Shown: positions 6,932 to 14,880 of the stretch, in pieces | How the letters are laid out: each line of letters opens with the position of its first letter | How positions within the stretch are numbered: position 1 is the stretch's first letter | NCBI GenBank assembly: GCA_028700975.1 | Contig: JAQVRQ010000002.1 | Span: 7,528-45,204, forward strand | Length of the DNA stretch: 37,677 bases | Reading direction: 5' to 3' | Origin: Bacteroidales bacterium | Lineage (GTDB): Bacteria; Bacteroidota; Bacteroidia; Bacteroidales; UBA932 | The notes under the pieces: generated by a model | Databases searched by the model: none | What the model was told of the DNA's origin: nothing | Seen by the model: only the letters and a program-made list of their open reading frames with translations | Position numbers and translations under genes: made by a program

Positions 6932-7447
6932 ATGAAGAAATACCTCTCCTTGCTTTTATCCTTTTTAGGACTATCCTGTTCTGCTCCTCATTTGGCACTA
7001 GAACCACAGGAGTCATTTGATATAAAAAGCTATATGGGAAAATGGTATGAAATTGCCAGACTCCCTAACAGCTTTGAAGAGGGGTTAGAGGAGAACACTG
7101 CTTTCTATGAACTCAGAGAAGATGGTAATGTTACCGTTATTAATCAGGGAAGGTTAATTGATAATAAGAGCAGATATAAGGAGGTAAAAGGTAAAGCTTG
7201 GGTACCTGATCAAAATGAGCCCTCCAAGCTAAAGGTAAGTTTTTTCTGGCCTTTTGCCGGTGATTATTGGGTTCTTAAAGTAGATAAGGATTACACTATT
7301 GCACTTGTAGGAGATCCCTCAAGAGAATACCTCTGGATCCTGGCTCGTGATAGAAGACCAGATCCAAAGGTAGTTAGCGAACTTAAAGCTTACGCCTCGA
7401 GTTTAGGATATGCTGTTGAAAATATGGTCAGCGGCCTCGCGGACTAG
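6932..7447 (+). CDS. blc: Lipocalin family protein (Blc-like)
   Basis: This 171-residue lipocalin resembles bacterial outer-membrane lipoprotein Blc. The signature GKWYEIARLPNSFEEG near residue 35 contains the GxW motif, and later strands YWVLKVDKDYTIALVGDPSREYLWILAR fit strands F to H. I chose the ATG at 6932, not the upstream in-frame TTG at 6914, because it places MKKYLSLLLSFLGLSC directly at the N-terminus as a signal peptide with a probable lipidation Cys16. The likely role is binding lipids or other hydrophobic ligands at the envelope. Its 3' end overlaps the convergent urocanate hydratase gene by 45 bases. Confidence 0.85.
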   Translation: MKKYLSLLLSFLGLSCSAPHLALEPQESFDIKSYMGKWYEIARLPNSFEEGLEENTAFYELREDGNVTVINQGRLIDNKSRYKEVKGKAWVPDQNEPSKLKVSFFWPFAGDYWVLKVDKDYTIALVGDPSREYLWILARDRRPDPKVVSELKAYASSLGYAVENMVSGLAD

Positions 7448-9436
7448 TTTTTCGTCTGCAATATTTGGTATAGTAACCTTGAGCTCAGGAGTTCTCTCCA
7501 TCTCTCTCTTAATGGCGAATATAGCACCACTGTTTCTTGCCCAGGCTCTTCTTGATATTCCGTTGTTCACATCCCAGTGAAGCATATTTTTAATTCTCAT
7601 CTCTGCCTCATCACTGCCATCTATAACCATTCCAAAACCTCCGTTGATAACCTCTCCCCAGCCGACACCTCCGCCGTTGTGAATAGATACCCAGGTTGCA
7701 CCTCTGAAAGAGTCACCAATTACATTTTGAATAGCCATATCAGCAGTAAAAGAGGAGCCGTCATATATATTGGAGGTCTCTCTGTATGGAGAGTCTGTAC
7801 CTGAAACATCGTGGTGATCTCTTCCCAGTACAATAGGTGCAGAAACTCTGCCATCTCTTATAGCTCTATTCATTTCAAGAGCAATTTTTATTCTACCTTC
7901 AGAATCGGCGTAAAGTATTCTAGCCTGTGAACCTACAACCATTTTATTTGCACCTGCCTCTTTTATCCAATGGATATTATCCTCAAGCTGGCGGATAATC
8001 TCTTGCGGTGAGCTCTTGGCAATCTCCTCTAGAACTTTGGTTGCTATCCTGTCTGTCTCCTCCAAATCCTCTCTTCTAGAGGATGTGCATACCCATCTGT
8101 ATGGGCCGAATCCATAGTCAAAAAATAGAGGTCCCATAATATCCTGCACGTATGACGGATATATGAATGTGCCATCTTTTTTTACAATATCAGCACCGGC
8201 TCTTGATGCCTCAAGCAGAAATGCATTGCCATAGTCAAAGAAATACATCCCTTTAGATGTGAGCTTTTTAATGGCATTTGCGTGTCTTACAAGTGTCTTT
8301 TGTACCTCGTTCTTGAATTTTTCCGGCTCTTCAGCCATCATTCTGTTTGATTCTTCAAAACTTACTCCAGCCGGATAATAGCCACCTGCCCAAGGATTGT
8401 GAAGAGAGGTTTGATCACTGCCAAGGTCTGGATCAATGTTCCTCTCAAGAAACTTCTCCCACAGATCTACAATATTCCCCTGATAGGCAAGAGAGACTGC
8501 CTCTTTTTTATCTTTTGCACTGACTATTCTCTCCATAAGCAGGTCAAGGTCTGAATAGACCTCATCTACCCATCCTTGTGAAAATCTGGTTTGGACAGCT
8601 TTTGGGTTAATTTCGGCAATGACTCCAATAACACCTGCAATTACAGATGCTTTTGGTTGGGCTCCTGACATACCTCCCAGACCGGAACTAACAAAAATTT
8701 TCCCTCTAAGATCTTTCTCACCCGGTTTAAGCCTCATTCTGGCTGCATTAAGGAGCGTAATGGTTGTTCCGTGAACAATTCCCTGTGGCCCAATGTACAT
8801 AAATGAGCCTGCAGTCATCTGTCCATATTGGGAAACGCCAAGAGCATTGAATTTTTCCCAATCATCTTTTGATGAGTAGTTTGGAATAACCATTCCGTTT
8901 GTAACAACAACTCTTGGTGCATCCTTGTGAGAAGGGTAGAGCCCCATTGGATGTCCGGAATATAGTACCAGAGTCTGTTCATTTGTCATTGTAGCCAGAT
9001 ATTGCATTGTAAGCCTGTATTGAGCCCAATTCTGGAAAACGGCACCATTGCCACCGTAAGTAATAAGTTCGTGAGGGTGCTGAGCTACTGCGTGATCCAG
9101 ATTGTTGCTCAACATAAGCATAATGGCAGCCGCTTGAATTGATTTGTGAGGAAACTCCTCAATGCTTCTGGCTGTTATTTTGTATTGAGGCCTAAATCTG
9201 TGCATATATATCCTGCCATAGTCAGATAGTTCTTTTGCAAATTCAGGAGCAAGTGTTTCGTGTTGCTCTTTTGGAAAATATCTTAGAGCATTCTTAATTG
9301 CCAGAATTTTCTCCTCTTTTGATAAAATATCTTTGCGTTTAGGGGCGTGATTTACTGATGAATCATAATGTGCCGGTTCTGGAAGCTCTGTAGGAATTCC
9401 CTCCAGTATAGATTGTTGAAACTCTGTTATAGTCAT
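7403..9436 (-). CDS. hutU: Urocanate hydratase
   Basis: This 677-residue enzyme converts urocanate to imidazolonepropionate, the second step of histidine degradation. Diagnostic segments include GGNGAVFQNWAQYRLTM near residue 120, YGQMTAGSFMYIGPQGIVHGTT, the NAD-binding SSGLGGMSGAQPKA, and GRDHHDVSGTDSPYRET near the C-terminus. The length fits Bacteroidota homologues, which are longer than the roughly 560-residue proteobacterial enzymes. No hutH, hutI or formiminotransferase gene is in the window, so the pathway, if present, is scattered. A -7 element TAACTTTG lies upstream. Its 3' end overlaps the lipocalin gene. Confidence 0.95.
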   Translation of the reverse strand: MTITEFQQSILEGIPTELPEPAHYDSSVNHAPKRKDILSKEEKILAIKNALRYFPKEQHETLAPEFAKELSDYGRIYMHRFRPQYKITARSIEEFPHKSIQAAAIMLMLSNNLDHAVAQHPHELITYGGNGAVFQNWAQYRLTMQYLATMTNEQTLVLYSGHPMGLYPSHKDAPRVVVTNGMVIPNYSSKDDWEKFNALGVSQYGQMTAGSFMYIGPQGIVHGTTITLLNAARMRLKPGEKDLRGKIFVSSGLGGMSGAQPKASVIAGVIGVIAEINPKAVQTRFSQGWVDEVYSDLDLLMERIVSAKDKKEAVSLAYQGNIVDLWEKFLERNIDPDLGSDQTSLHNPWAGGYYPAGVSFEESNRMMAEEPEKFKNEVQKTLVRHANAIKKLTSKGMYFFDYGNAFLLEASRAGADIVKKDGTFIYPSYVQDIMGPLFFDYGFGPYRWVCTSSRREDLEETDRIATKVLEEIAKSSPQEIIRQLEDNIHWIKEAGANKMVVGSQARILYADSEGRIKIALEMNRAIRDGRVSAPIVLGRDHHDVSGTDSPYRETSNIYDGSSFTADMAIQNVIGDSFRGATWVSIHNGGGVGWGEVINGGFGMVIDGSDEAEMRIKNMLHWDVNNGISRRAWARNSGAIFAIKREMERTPELKVTIPNIADEKLVREAADHIFNSIS

Positions 9437-9457
9437 AAATATTTTTATTGCTTTTTA

Positions 9458-9465
9458 CAAAGTTA
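9458..9465 (-). promoter_or_regulatory. -7 promoter element of hutU
   Basis: Minus-strand TAACTTTG matches TAnnTTTG and ends 21 bases before the hutU start codon (9436). No clear -33 TTTG was found at a suitable distance. Confidence 0.45.
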
Positions 9466-9483
9466 CAAAAAAAGTGCTGTGGA

Positions 9484-9515
9484 TTTGTCTGTTATGAAAA
9501 TTATCCCTACTTTTG
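9484..9515 (+). promoter_or_regulatory. Sigma-ABfr type promoter of rpsU
   Basis: TTTG (9484-9487), 20 bases, then TACTTTTG (9508-9515): both elements match the Bacteroidota consensus with standard spacing. Transcription should begin about four to six bases after 9515, leaving a leader of only about 24 bases that contains the strong Shine-Dalgarno sequence. Confidence 0.75.
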
Positions 9516-9526
9516 CACCTCTTAAA

Positions 9527-9536
9527 AAAGGAGGTG
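9527..9536 (+). promoter_or_regulatory. Strong Shine-Dalgarno sequence of rpsU
   Basis: AAAGGAGGTG is complementary over ten bases to the 16S rRNA 3' tail and lies 7 bases before the GTG start at 9544. Most other genes in the window have no such element. It is known that in Flavobacterium johnsoniae bS21 helps hide the anti-Shine-Dalgarno and that rpsU is among the genes with a strong SD, allowing autoregulation. Confidence 0.85.
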
Positions 9537-9543
9537 TTTTAGC

Positions 9544-9735
9544 GTGATTATAGTACCAATCAAGGAAGGCGAAAATATTGAAAGGGCGCTGAAGAAATTC
9601 AAGCGTAAATTTGAGAAGACCGGAACCATCCGTGAGCTTAGAAGCAGAAAAACTTTTGTTAAAAATTCTGTTAAGCGTCGCGAAGAGGTGAAGAAGGCCA
9701 TCTATGTACAGACGCTGAGAATCAACGAGGAGTAA
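9544..9735 (+). CDS. rpsU: Small ribosomal subunit protein bS21
   Basis: This 63-residue basic protein has the bS21 pattern: IVPIKEGENIERALKKFKRKFEKTG at the N-terminus, then a lysine/arginine-rich helix (RELRSRKTFVKNSVKRREEVKKA). It starts with GTG. It sits near the 16S 3' end on the small subunit and in Bacteroidota helps sequester the anti-Shine-Dalgarno sequence. The gene has its own consensus promoter, an unusually strong ribosome binding site and a strong terminator immediately downstream, so it is likely a mostly monocistronic unit ahead of xerC and hpf. Confidence 0.96.
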   Translation: MIIVPIKEGENIERALKKFKRKFEKTGTIRELRSRKTFVKNSVKRREEVKKAIYVQTLRINEE

Positions 9736-9774
9736 TTTCCTGTTGACACCCCTGCCGTAAATTCGGACAGATAC

Positions 9775-9817
9775 AGAGATGTATAAGGAGATTACTCTTT
9801 ATACATCTCTTTTTTTT
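9775..9817 (+). terminator. Strong intrinsic terminator after rpsU
   Basis: AGAGATGTATAAGGAG (9775-9790) pairs with CTCTTTATACATCTCT (9795-9810) with one G-T pair and a 4-base ATTA loop, followed by seven further T residues. The 16-bp stem plus T-tract is a textbook rho-independent terminator. It separates rpsU from xerC-hpf. Confidence 0.9.
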
Positions 9818-9866
9818 ACTTGTTTATTCCCTGTTTTTTTGTAAATTAGTTGCAAATTATGAGAAG

Positions 9867-10766
9867 ATGGTGGTGGAGGAATTCATTAGTTATATAGGTA
9901 TTCAGAAGAGGTATTCAGATAGAACACTTCAACTATATGGAGAGTATGTAAGAGAACTAAAAGAGTTCATCTCTCCTCGAGACGAGAATGAATTCATAAG
10001 TGAATTAAAGCCGCAAGTGATTAGAGGTTTTATTGCTAACGGACTGGAATCCGGTCTCAATCCCAGAACTATTAATCTTAAATTATCAGCAATAAGCAGC
10101 TTTTGCAATTACCTTGTCAAAAGAGGTGTAGTCTCCTCAAATCCTGTAAAAAAGGTTCCACGGCCCAAGACATCAAAGATGTTACCCCATTTTTATACTG
10201 AGGGTGCGTTATCAGCCTATCTTGAATCAAAGGTGGAGGAGGGTAATTTCCTGGCTATGCGAAACAGAGCAATAGTATTGGTTTTATACTCTACAGGAAT
10301 GAGGCGTGCGGAACTTGCCACACTCAGAATATCTGACTGGGATCGCGGTAGAAGAATGATAAAAGTACGGGGCAAAGGAGATAAAGAGAGAGAGATTCCG
10401 GTAACTGGAGAGCTCTCAAAGTCATTAAATGTTTATCTTCTGGAAATGAGCTCTTTTTACTTGGAAAATCCGGAAGGGATGTTTTTTCTGACAGATACAG
10501 GAAAACCTTTATATCTCTCATTTGTTAACAAGATAGTGAGAAGCGAACTTGCTTCTGTGCCAGGCTTTACAGGGAAAAGATCCCCGCATATGTTAAGACA
10601 TTCAATTGCAACACACCTTCTCAATAACGGAGCAGAACTTAATAGCATTAAAGAGGTGCTCGGACACTCTTCGCTGGCTGCTACACAGGTATACACACAT
10701 AATTCGTTCGAGCAGATGAAGAAAATATTTCTAACCGCTCATCCACGAGCAAAAAAAGGAGGATAA
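9867..10766 (+). CDS. xerC: Tyrosine recombinase XerC-type
   Basis: This 299-residue protein has an N-terminal SAM-like core-binding domain (residues 1-90) and a C-terminal catalytic domain. The catalytic residues are visible: Arg146 in GMRRAEL, Lys at 170 or 173 in the RGKGDKERE hairpin, His241 and Arg244 in HMLRH, His267 in LGHSS, and the nucleophile Tyr276 in QVYTH. The length and the chromosomal context between rpsU and hpf fit the housekeeping Xer recombinase that resolves chromosome dimers at dif, not a mobile integrase. No dif site was recognised in the window. Its last codons (AAA AAA GGA GGA) form the Shine-Dalgarno sequence for hpf, which starts one base after the stop codon. Confidence 0.88.
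   Translation: MVVEEFISYIGIQKRYSDRTLQLYGEYVRELKEFISPRDENEFISELKPQVIRGFIANGLESGLNPRTINLKLSAISSFCNYLVKRGVVSSNPVKKVPRPKTSKMLPHFYTEGALSAYLESKVEEGNFLAMRNRAIVLVLYSTGMRRAELATLRISDWDRGRRMIKVRGKGDKEREIPVTGELSKSLNVYLLEMSSFYLENPEGMFFLTDTGKPLYLSFVNKIVRSELASVPGFTGKRSPHMLRHSIATHLLNNGAELNSIKEVLGHSSLAATQVYTHNSFEQMKKIFLTAHPRAKKGG
10756..10762 (+). promoter_or_regulatory. Strong Shine-Dalgarno sequence of hpf inside xerC
   Basis: AAGGAGG lies 5 bases upstream of the hpf ATG (10768). It overlaps the final Lys-Gly-Gly codons of xerC. It is one of only two extended SD matches I found in the window, the other being rpsU. Confidence 0.8.
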
Positions 10767-10767
10767 T

Positions 10768-11061
10768 ATGGACATCAGGATTCAGTCACTTAAGTTTAAC
10801 GCAGATCAGAAATTGATCGACTACATCGAGAAGAAACTTTCTAAACTACCTAAGTACTATGACGAAGTGTCAAAAGTAGAGGTTGTACTCAGCCTTCTTC
10901 CTGATTACGATAACAAAAATGTAAAAGTTTTGGTTGATGTCCCCGGTAACCAAATTGTTGTAGAAAGACATTCAATTAAGTTTGAGAATGCCCTTGTAGA
11001 ATGCGTAGATGTCTTAAAGGATCTATTGGTTAAAGCTAAAGAGAAAAGAAAAGAGCCATAG
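10768..11061 (+). CDS. hpf: Ribosome hibernation-promoting factor (short form)
   Basis: This 97-residue protein of the HPF/RaiA family shows the beta-alpha-beta-beta-beta-alpha pattern: MDIRIQSLKFNADQKLIDYIEKKLSKLPKYYD, then KVEVVLSL, KNVKVLVDVPG and the C-terminal helix FENALVECVDVLKDLLVKAKEK. It lacks the C-terminal dimerisation domain of long HPF. It binds the small-subunit decoding centre in stationary phase. It is transcriptionally linked to xerC (one base between stop and start) and has a strong SD. The stop codon lies in a hairpin that also acts on the minus strand. Confidence 0.92.
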   Translation: MDIRIQSLKFNADQKLIDYIEKKLSKLPKYYDEVSKVEVVLSLLPDYDNKNVKVLVDVPGNQIVVERHSIKFENALVECVDVLKDLLVKAKEKRKEP

Positions 11062-11066
11062 GCTCT
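11041..11066 (-). terminator. Intrinsic terminator of the lplA operon inside the hpf 3' end
   Basis: AGAGCC (11052-11057) and GGCTCT (11061-11066) form a 6-bp GC-containing stem with a 3-base loop. On the minus strand the stem is followed by TTTCTTTTCTC, a T-rich tract. The plus strand has no T-run, so it mainly ends minus-strand transcripts; it also contains the hpf stop codon. Confidence 0.6.
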
Positions 11067-11068
11067 AT

Positions 11069-12058
11069 CTACTCCCAGAATAGTGATAGAAACTCCTCTC
11101 CCTCTATGTTAGATATATAGTCGGAGAGGTTTATCTTTCCAAGCCTCTCTTTTACTCCATTATAGGAGTGTCGGCAACCTCTGATTAAATCCTCCAGCTC
11201 TTCAGTTTCCCTGTTGAAGAAATAATCTCCATAAATTTTTATATCCTCAATTATCCCCTTTTCTACCTGAAGATAGAGCTCTAAAAGGCCTGCTGGGAAT
11301 TTAATTATTTTAGAGTATGAATATGAGGGTGATTTCCCATAATTCCAACTATCAAGAGAATATTTTGTATCTCTCAACTCTTTGATTGCCTCGATATCCT
11401 CCTCTGAATAGCAATATTGAGTATATCCGGAGCTCTCACCGGCAATAAAGTTGTGCAAATGGTTTATGAACTCATCAATTGTCATTGAATTCGTAAGATG
11501 TTCAGATATATTTGTCACTCTGCTTCTGTTGGACTGAACAGATTTTCCCGTAAATTTCTCTGGTCTTGAGGCAAGTGCGTTTGAGAGATCTGTCATTGAG
11601 GCAGAGAATAGTAATGTCCCGTGCTGAAGCAATCTATTTTTATACCTTGCAACTGCATTTCCGGAAAACTTTTTCCCATCAATTAATAGGTCGTTTCTAC
11701 CTTCAAGATATGCATCCACTTTAAGCTCTTTTAATGCATCAATAATTGGTTTGGTAAACCTGGCAAACATTGCGGCACTATCTTCAGTTGTGTTGACATT
11801 ATCGATAAACGTAAAGTTAACATTTCCAAGATCGTGAAAAACAGCACCTCCACCTGTAAGTCTTCTTACAACCTTAATCCCCTTATCCCTAACATATTCT
11901 GTATTAATCTCTGCATAAGCATTTTGATGATGACCAATAATTATGGCGTTGTTATTCTGCCATAATCTAAAAATTGGCTTGTCAACTTTTTTGAAGAGAT
12001 ACTCTTCTGCGGCAAGATTCCACCAGGGATCAATGCTATTGTCTATAACGAAGTACAT
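11069..12058 (-). CDS. lplA: Lipoate-protein ligase A
   Basis: This protein attaches lipoate to the E2 subunits of 2-oxoacid dehydrogenases and to glycine cleavage H protein. The start at 12058 (MYFVIDNSIDPWWNLAAEEYL) gives 329 residues and matches the family N-terminus; the upstream start at 12094 adds only a non-conserved extension. Motifs include IIIGHHQNAYAEIN, RRLTGGGAVFHDLGNVNFTFI and LDGKKFSGNA-like IDGKKFSGNAVARYKNRLLQHGTLLF. The C-terminal accessory domain is present. It overlaps the end of the PAP2 gene by 23 bases and is the last gene of the hpt-adk-obgE-PAP2-lplA block. Confidence 0.9.
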   Translation of the reverse strand: MYFVIDNSIDPWWNLAAEEYLFKKVDKPIFRLWQNNNAIIIGHHQNAYAEINTEYVRDKGIKVVRRLTGGGAVFHDLGNVNFTFIDNVNTTEDSAAMFARFTKPIIDALKELKVDAYLEGRNDLLIDGKKFSGNAVARYKNRLLQHGTLLFSASMTDLSNALASRPEKFTGKSVQSNRSRVTNISEHLTNSMTIDEFINHLHNFIAGESSGYTQYCYSEEDIEAIKELRDTKYSLDSWNYGKSPSYSYSKIIKFPAGLLELYLQVEKGIIEDIKIYGDYFFNRETEELEDLIRGCRHSYNGVKERLGKINLSDYISNIEGEEFLSLFWE

Positions 12059-12671
12059 CTTTCTGAATAATAATTTGAATGAATTTATATGCAAGATAGC
12101 CTACAGCTATACCAAAAAGTGCTCCAAAAAGGACATCACCTGGAAAGTGTCTTCCTACATATATTCTGCTGTATGATACAATGATTGCCCAAGAGAAAAT
12201 GAGAATAGTAAACCATCGTCTTCTGAATATGGCAGCGGTTAGCATCGCAAGGCCAAAAACGTTTGCTGCGTGACTAGAGACAAAGCTGTAGCTGAATCTA
12301 TTATCTTCAATAACTCTGGCGATATCACAAGTTATCGGATTCCATCCTGGCCTAAGTCGGCCTACCAGATATTTTATCTGATTGGAAAAAAAGTCTGTGA
12401 TAAAAAAGGTCGCCAGCAAAGATATTACCAAAGTGATAATCACCTTTTTTTCTCTTTTTCTGAAGACAATTTTTCTTCTGGACTTGTTTTGTTCGTCAAT
12501 AGTAGTCTCTATAGAGCAGGACCAAATAACACTGACAAGAATAGCAAGATAAAGGGGTAGCCAGGGAAGCCGTGCAGAAAAAAGAGTCATTACCCAGTCT
12601 AAAAAACCGGTATGAAGATTATTTAGAAACAGGAAGAGGTTCCTGTCTAGTTCCTCTATCTTGTCAAGCAT
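12036..12671 (-). CDS. PAP2 family membrane phosphatase
   Basis: This 211-residue integral membrane phosphatase has the three acid-phosphatase motifs: KYLVGRLRP (K-x6-RP), SSHAAN, and SRIYVGRHFPGD (SRxxxGxHxxxD). Five to six hydrophobic segments surround them, including WLPLYLAILVSVIWS near residue 35, VIITLVISLLATFFITDF near 77 and GALFGIAVGYLAYKFI at the end. A charged loop (KSRRKIVFRKREKK) faces the cytosol. Candidate substrates are undecaprenyl pyrophosphate, phosphatidate or phosphatidylglycerol phosphate; sequence does not decide. It is located 12 bases after obgE. Confidence 0.87.
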   Translation of the reverse strand: MLDKIEELDRNLFLFLNNLHTGFLDWVMTLFSARLPWLPLYLAILVSVIWSCSIETTIDEQNKSRRKIVFRKREKKVIITLVISLLATFFITDFFSNQIKYLVGRLRPGWNPITCDIARVIEDNRFSYSFVSSHAANVFGLAMLTAAIFRRRWFTILIFSWAIIVSYSRIYVGRHFPGDVLFGALFGIAVGYLAYKFIQIIIQKDVLRYRQ

Positions 12672-12683
12672 AGGTTTAGTTTA

Positions 12684-13682
12684 TCAGAGCTCTTTATTGA
12701 GCATCTCCCAGAGCATATCCTTTAACTGGACTATACCCTTTCCGGTCACCGAAGATATAAAAATATGTGGAATTTTACGTGGGAGAGTCTTTTTAATCTC
12801 TTTCATAAGCTCATCATCCAGCATATCTGACTTAGAGATAGCAAGGACGCGATCTTTATCCAGAAGTTCAGGATTGTATTGCTTAAGTTCGTTAAGCAAG
12901 ATTTTATACTCTTGTTTGATATCTTTACTGTCTGCGGGTATCATAAAAAGTAGCATTGAATTTCTCTCAATATGTCTGAGAAATCTCAACCCCAAGCCTC
13001 TTCCGGTATGAGCGCCCTCAATGATACCGGGAATGTCTGCCAAAACAAAAGACTTGTTGTCTCTACACGCTACAATACCCAGATTGGGTTCCAGAGTTGT
13101 AAATGCATAGTCTGCGATTTTTGGTCTGGCTGCAGAAACTGTAGAGAGTAGTGTAGATTTTCCGGCGTTTGGAAAACCTACTAAACCCACGTCAGCAAGA
13201 AGTTTTAGTTCCAGTATAAACCAATTCTCTTCACCTAGTTCACCAGGTTGTGCATACCTTGGTGTTTGGTTTGTCGCACTCTTGAAAAATGCATTACCCA
13301 TTCCACCTCTACCACCTTTTACAATTATTTTCTCCTCTCCCTCTTCAGTTATTTCAAAAAGGACCTCCTGAGTTTCGGCAATTTTTGCAACCGTACCCAG
13401 TGGAACATCTAAGTATATGTCCTTTCCTTCTGCACCTGTACATAGAGCCCCGCTTCCGGCTCCTCCGTGCTCAGCCTTAATGTGTTTTCTGAATTTCAGG
13501 TGGATAAGTGTCCAGTACTGTGAGTTGCCTCGTAAAATTATGTGACCTCCTCTTCCACCGTTACCTCCATCGGGTCCCCCCTTAGCCACAAATTTCTCTC
13601 TGTGGAGATGCATAGAGCCCTTTCCACCGTTTCCGGAGGCGCAAAAAAGCTTTACATAATCTACGAAGTTTGAATTACTCAT
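12684..13682 (-). CDS. obgE: GTPase Obg (CgtA)
   Basis: This 332-residue protein has the glycine-rich Obg fold at residues 1-160 ([34 protein letters not shown]) followed by the GTPase domain: P-loop GFPNAGKST, switch [18 protein letters not shown] and base-recognition SKSD. It acts in large-subunit assembly and growth control. It has no C-terminal OCT extension. It overlaps the preceding adk gene by 8 bases. Confidence 0.96.
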   Translation of the reverse strand: MSNSNFVDYVKLFCASGNGGKGSMHLHREKFVAKGGPDGGNGGRGGHIILRGNSQYWTLIHLKFRKHIKAEHGGAGSGALCTGAEGKDIYLDVPLGTVAKIAETQEVLFEITEEGEEKIIVKGGRGGMGNAFFKSATNQTPRYAQPGELGEENWFILELKLLADVGLVGFPNAGKSTLLSTVSAARPKIADYAFTTLEPNLGIVACRDNKSFVLADIPGIIEGAHTGRGLGLRFLRHIERNSMLLFMIPADSKDIKQEYKILLNELKQYNPELLDKDRVLAISKSDMLDDELMKEIKKTLPRKIPHIFISSVTGKGIVQLKDMLWEMLNKEL

Positions 13683-14259
13683 CTAGTTTTTTATCAATTA
13701 TCTTGCAAATATCCACGAAGTTCTCCTCAATGCTTTGGTCACCATCTACAGCCATATATTTGCTCTGTTTTTTATAATAGTTTACCAATGGTTCTGTGAC
13801 CTTGTGGTATGTCTTAATTCTGTTGCGGATTGTTTCAAAATCTGCATCATCCTTTCTGCCTTCGATATTTGCGCGATGCTGTATTCTCTTGATATTGACA
13901 CTGTCTGTTGTCTCAAGAGAGAGGACGGCATCTACCTTATAACCTGTCTCTTCAAGCATTTTGTCAAGAGCTATGGCCTGGTATGTATTCCTAGGGAATC
14001 CGTCAAGAATATAGCCCTTTTCTCCGCCTCCAGGATTGCAAATCTCTTTTCTTACAATTCCTATAACAAGTTCATCAGGGACAAACTCGCCTTTTTCAAT
14101 TAGCACTGCGGCAATTTTGCCTATGTCGCTTTTAACTGCAATTTCATTTCTTAGCAGCTCTCCTGTTGAGATGTGCCTGAAGTTATATCTTCTGGCAATA
14201 AGGGTAGATTGAGTACCCTTTCCCGCACCGGGAGGGCCGAATATTAAAAAGTATTTCAT
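13675..14259 (-). CDS. adk: Adenylate kinase
   Basis: This 194-residue nucleotide kinase catalyses ATP + AMP to 2 ADP. The P-loop is [10 protein letters not shown] at residues 8-17, followed by the AMP-binding HISTGELLR segment, the DGFPRN motif and a short-form LID ([14 protein letters not shown]). The compact LID without zinc-binding cysteines marks the short variant typical of Bacteroidota. Its start overlaps the hpt stop by four bases. Confidence 0.95.
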   Translation of the reverse strand: MKYFLIFGPPGAGKGTQSTLIARRYNFRHISTGELLRNEIAVKSDIGKIAAVLIEKGEFVPDELVIGIVRKEICNPGGGEKGYILDGFPRNTYQAIALDKMLEETGYKVDAVLSLETTDSVNIKRIQHRANIEGRKDDADFETIRNRIKTYHKVTEPLVNYYKKQSKYMAVDGDQSIEENFVDICKIIDKKLDE

Positions 14260-14810
14260 TTCTGATTTGAAGGTGTATCCAATACGTAAATATCCTTGTA
14301 TTGTCTTCCAAGCTCGTCGTAATCAAGCCCGTATCCTACAATGAAATCATTTGGTATCTTCATTGCAACATACTCGACAGGGATATCTTTCTTATAAGCA
14401 TCGGGTTTAAGAAGAAGAGTGCAGATTACAACCCTTGCTGCTCCGGCCTCTGTGAGCATTTTATAGAGCTCAACAATAGTTGCTCCTGTATCTACAATAT
14501 CTTCTACCAATACAACAGTCCGTCCATTAATATCTGCACTTAAACCAAGGATATGTTTTAATTCACCGGTAGATTCAACACCAGAATATGAGGATACCTT
14601 AATAAAAGATAGTTCACACTGGAAATTTAAATGCTTTAGCAAATCCGAGGTAAACATAAAGGAGCCGTTCAGTACAGACAGAAAAAGAGGTACCTCGCTT
14701 GCATTAAAATCTTGGTTCATCTTTTTTGCCAGCTCCTCTATACTCTTCTGAATCTCATTATGGGGGATGAAAATTCGGAAAGTCTTGTCGTGTAGGGTGA
14801 TGCGTTCCAT
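14256..14810 (-). CDS. hpt: Hypoxanthine phosphoribosyltransferase
   Basis: This 184-residue purine salvage enzyme makes IMP or GMP from hypoxanthine or guanine and PRPP. The PRPP-binding motif VVLVEDIVDTGATI is near residue 95-108. An FIKVSSY segment precedes it, and FIVGYGLDYDELGRQYKDIYVL at the C-terminus forms the base-binding site. It is the first gene of the minus-strand block hpt-adk-obgE-PAP2-lplA and is divergent from purE, so two purine genes share one intergenic region. Confidence 0.94.
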   Translation of the reverse strand: MERITLHDKTFRIFIPHNEIQKSIEELAKKMNQDFNASEVPLFLSVLNGSFMFTSDLLKHLNFQCELSFIKVSSYSGVESTGELKHILGLSADINGRTVVLVEDIVDTGATIVELYKMLTEAGAARVVICTLLLKPDAYKKDIPVEYVAMKIPNDFIVGYGLDYDELGRQYKDIYVLDTPSNQK

Positions 14811-14821
14811 TTCAAAAAATA

Positions 14822-14852
14822 TTTGTGCCCGCGAAATTAAGTATTAATTTTG
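14822..14852 (+). promoter_or_regulatory. Sigma-ABfr type promoter of purE
   Basis: TTTG (14822-14825), 19 bases, then TAATTTTG (14845-14852), both exact consensus matches. The purE ATG is 28 bases downstream. No equally good minus-strand match was found for hpt. Confidence 0.75.
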
Positions 14853-14880
14853 TCATTAACCAATTTTACTTAAAGATACA

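Noticed and set aside
9516..9536. Hairpin CACCTC/GAGGTG that would sequester the rpsU Shine-Dalgarno
   Set aside because: The left arm lies directly after the -7 element and is mostly upstream of the expected transcription start, so the RNA probably cannot form it. Kept only as a comment in the rpsU finding.
9867..10766. Tyrosine recombinase as part of a mobile element
   Set aside because: Length, catalytic motifs and placement between rpsU and hpf fit the housekeeping Xer protein; no att-like repeats, tRNA or accessory cargo flank it.
14813..14821. -7 element of hpt on the minus strand (TATTTTTTG)
   Set aside because: It has three instead of two bases between TA and TTTG, and its position would place the transcript start inside the coding sequence.
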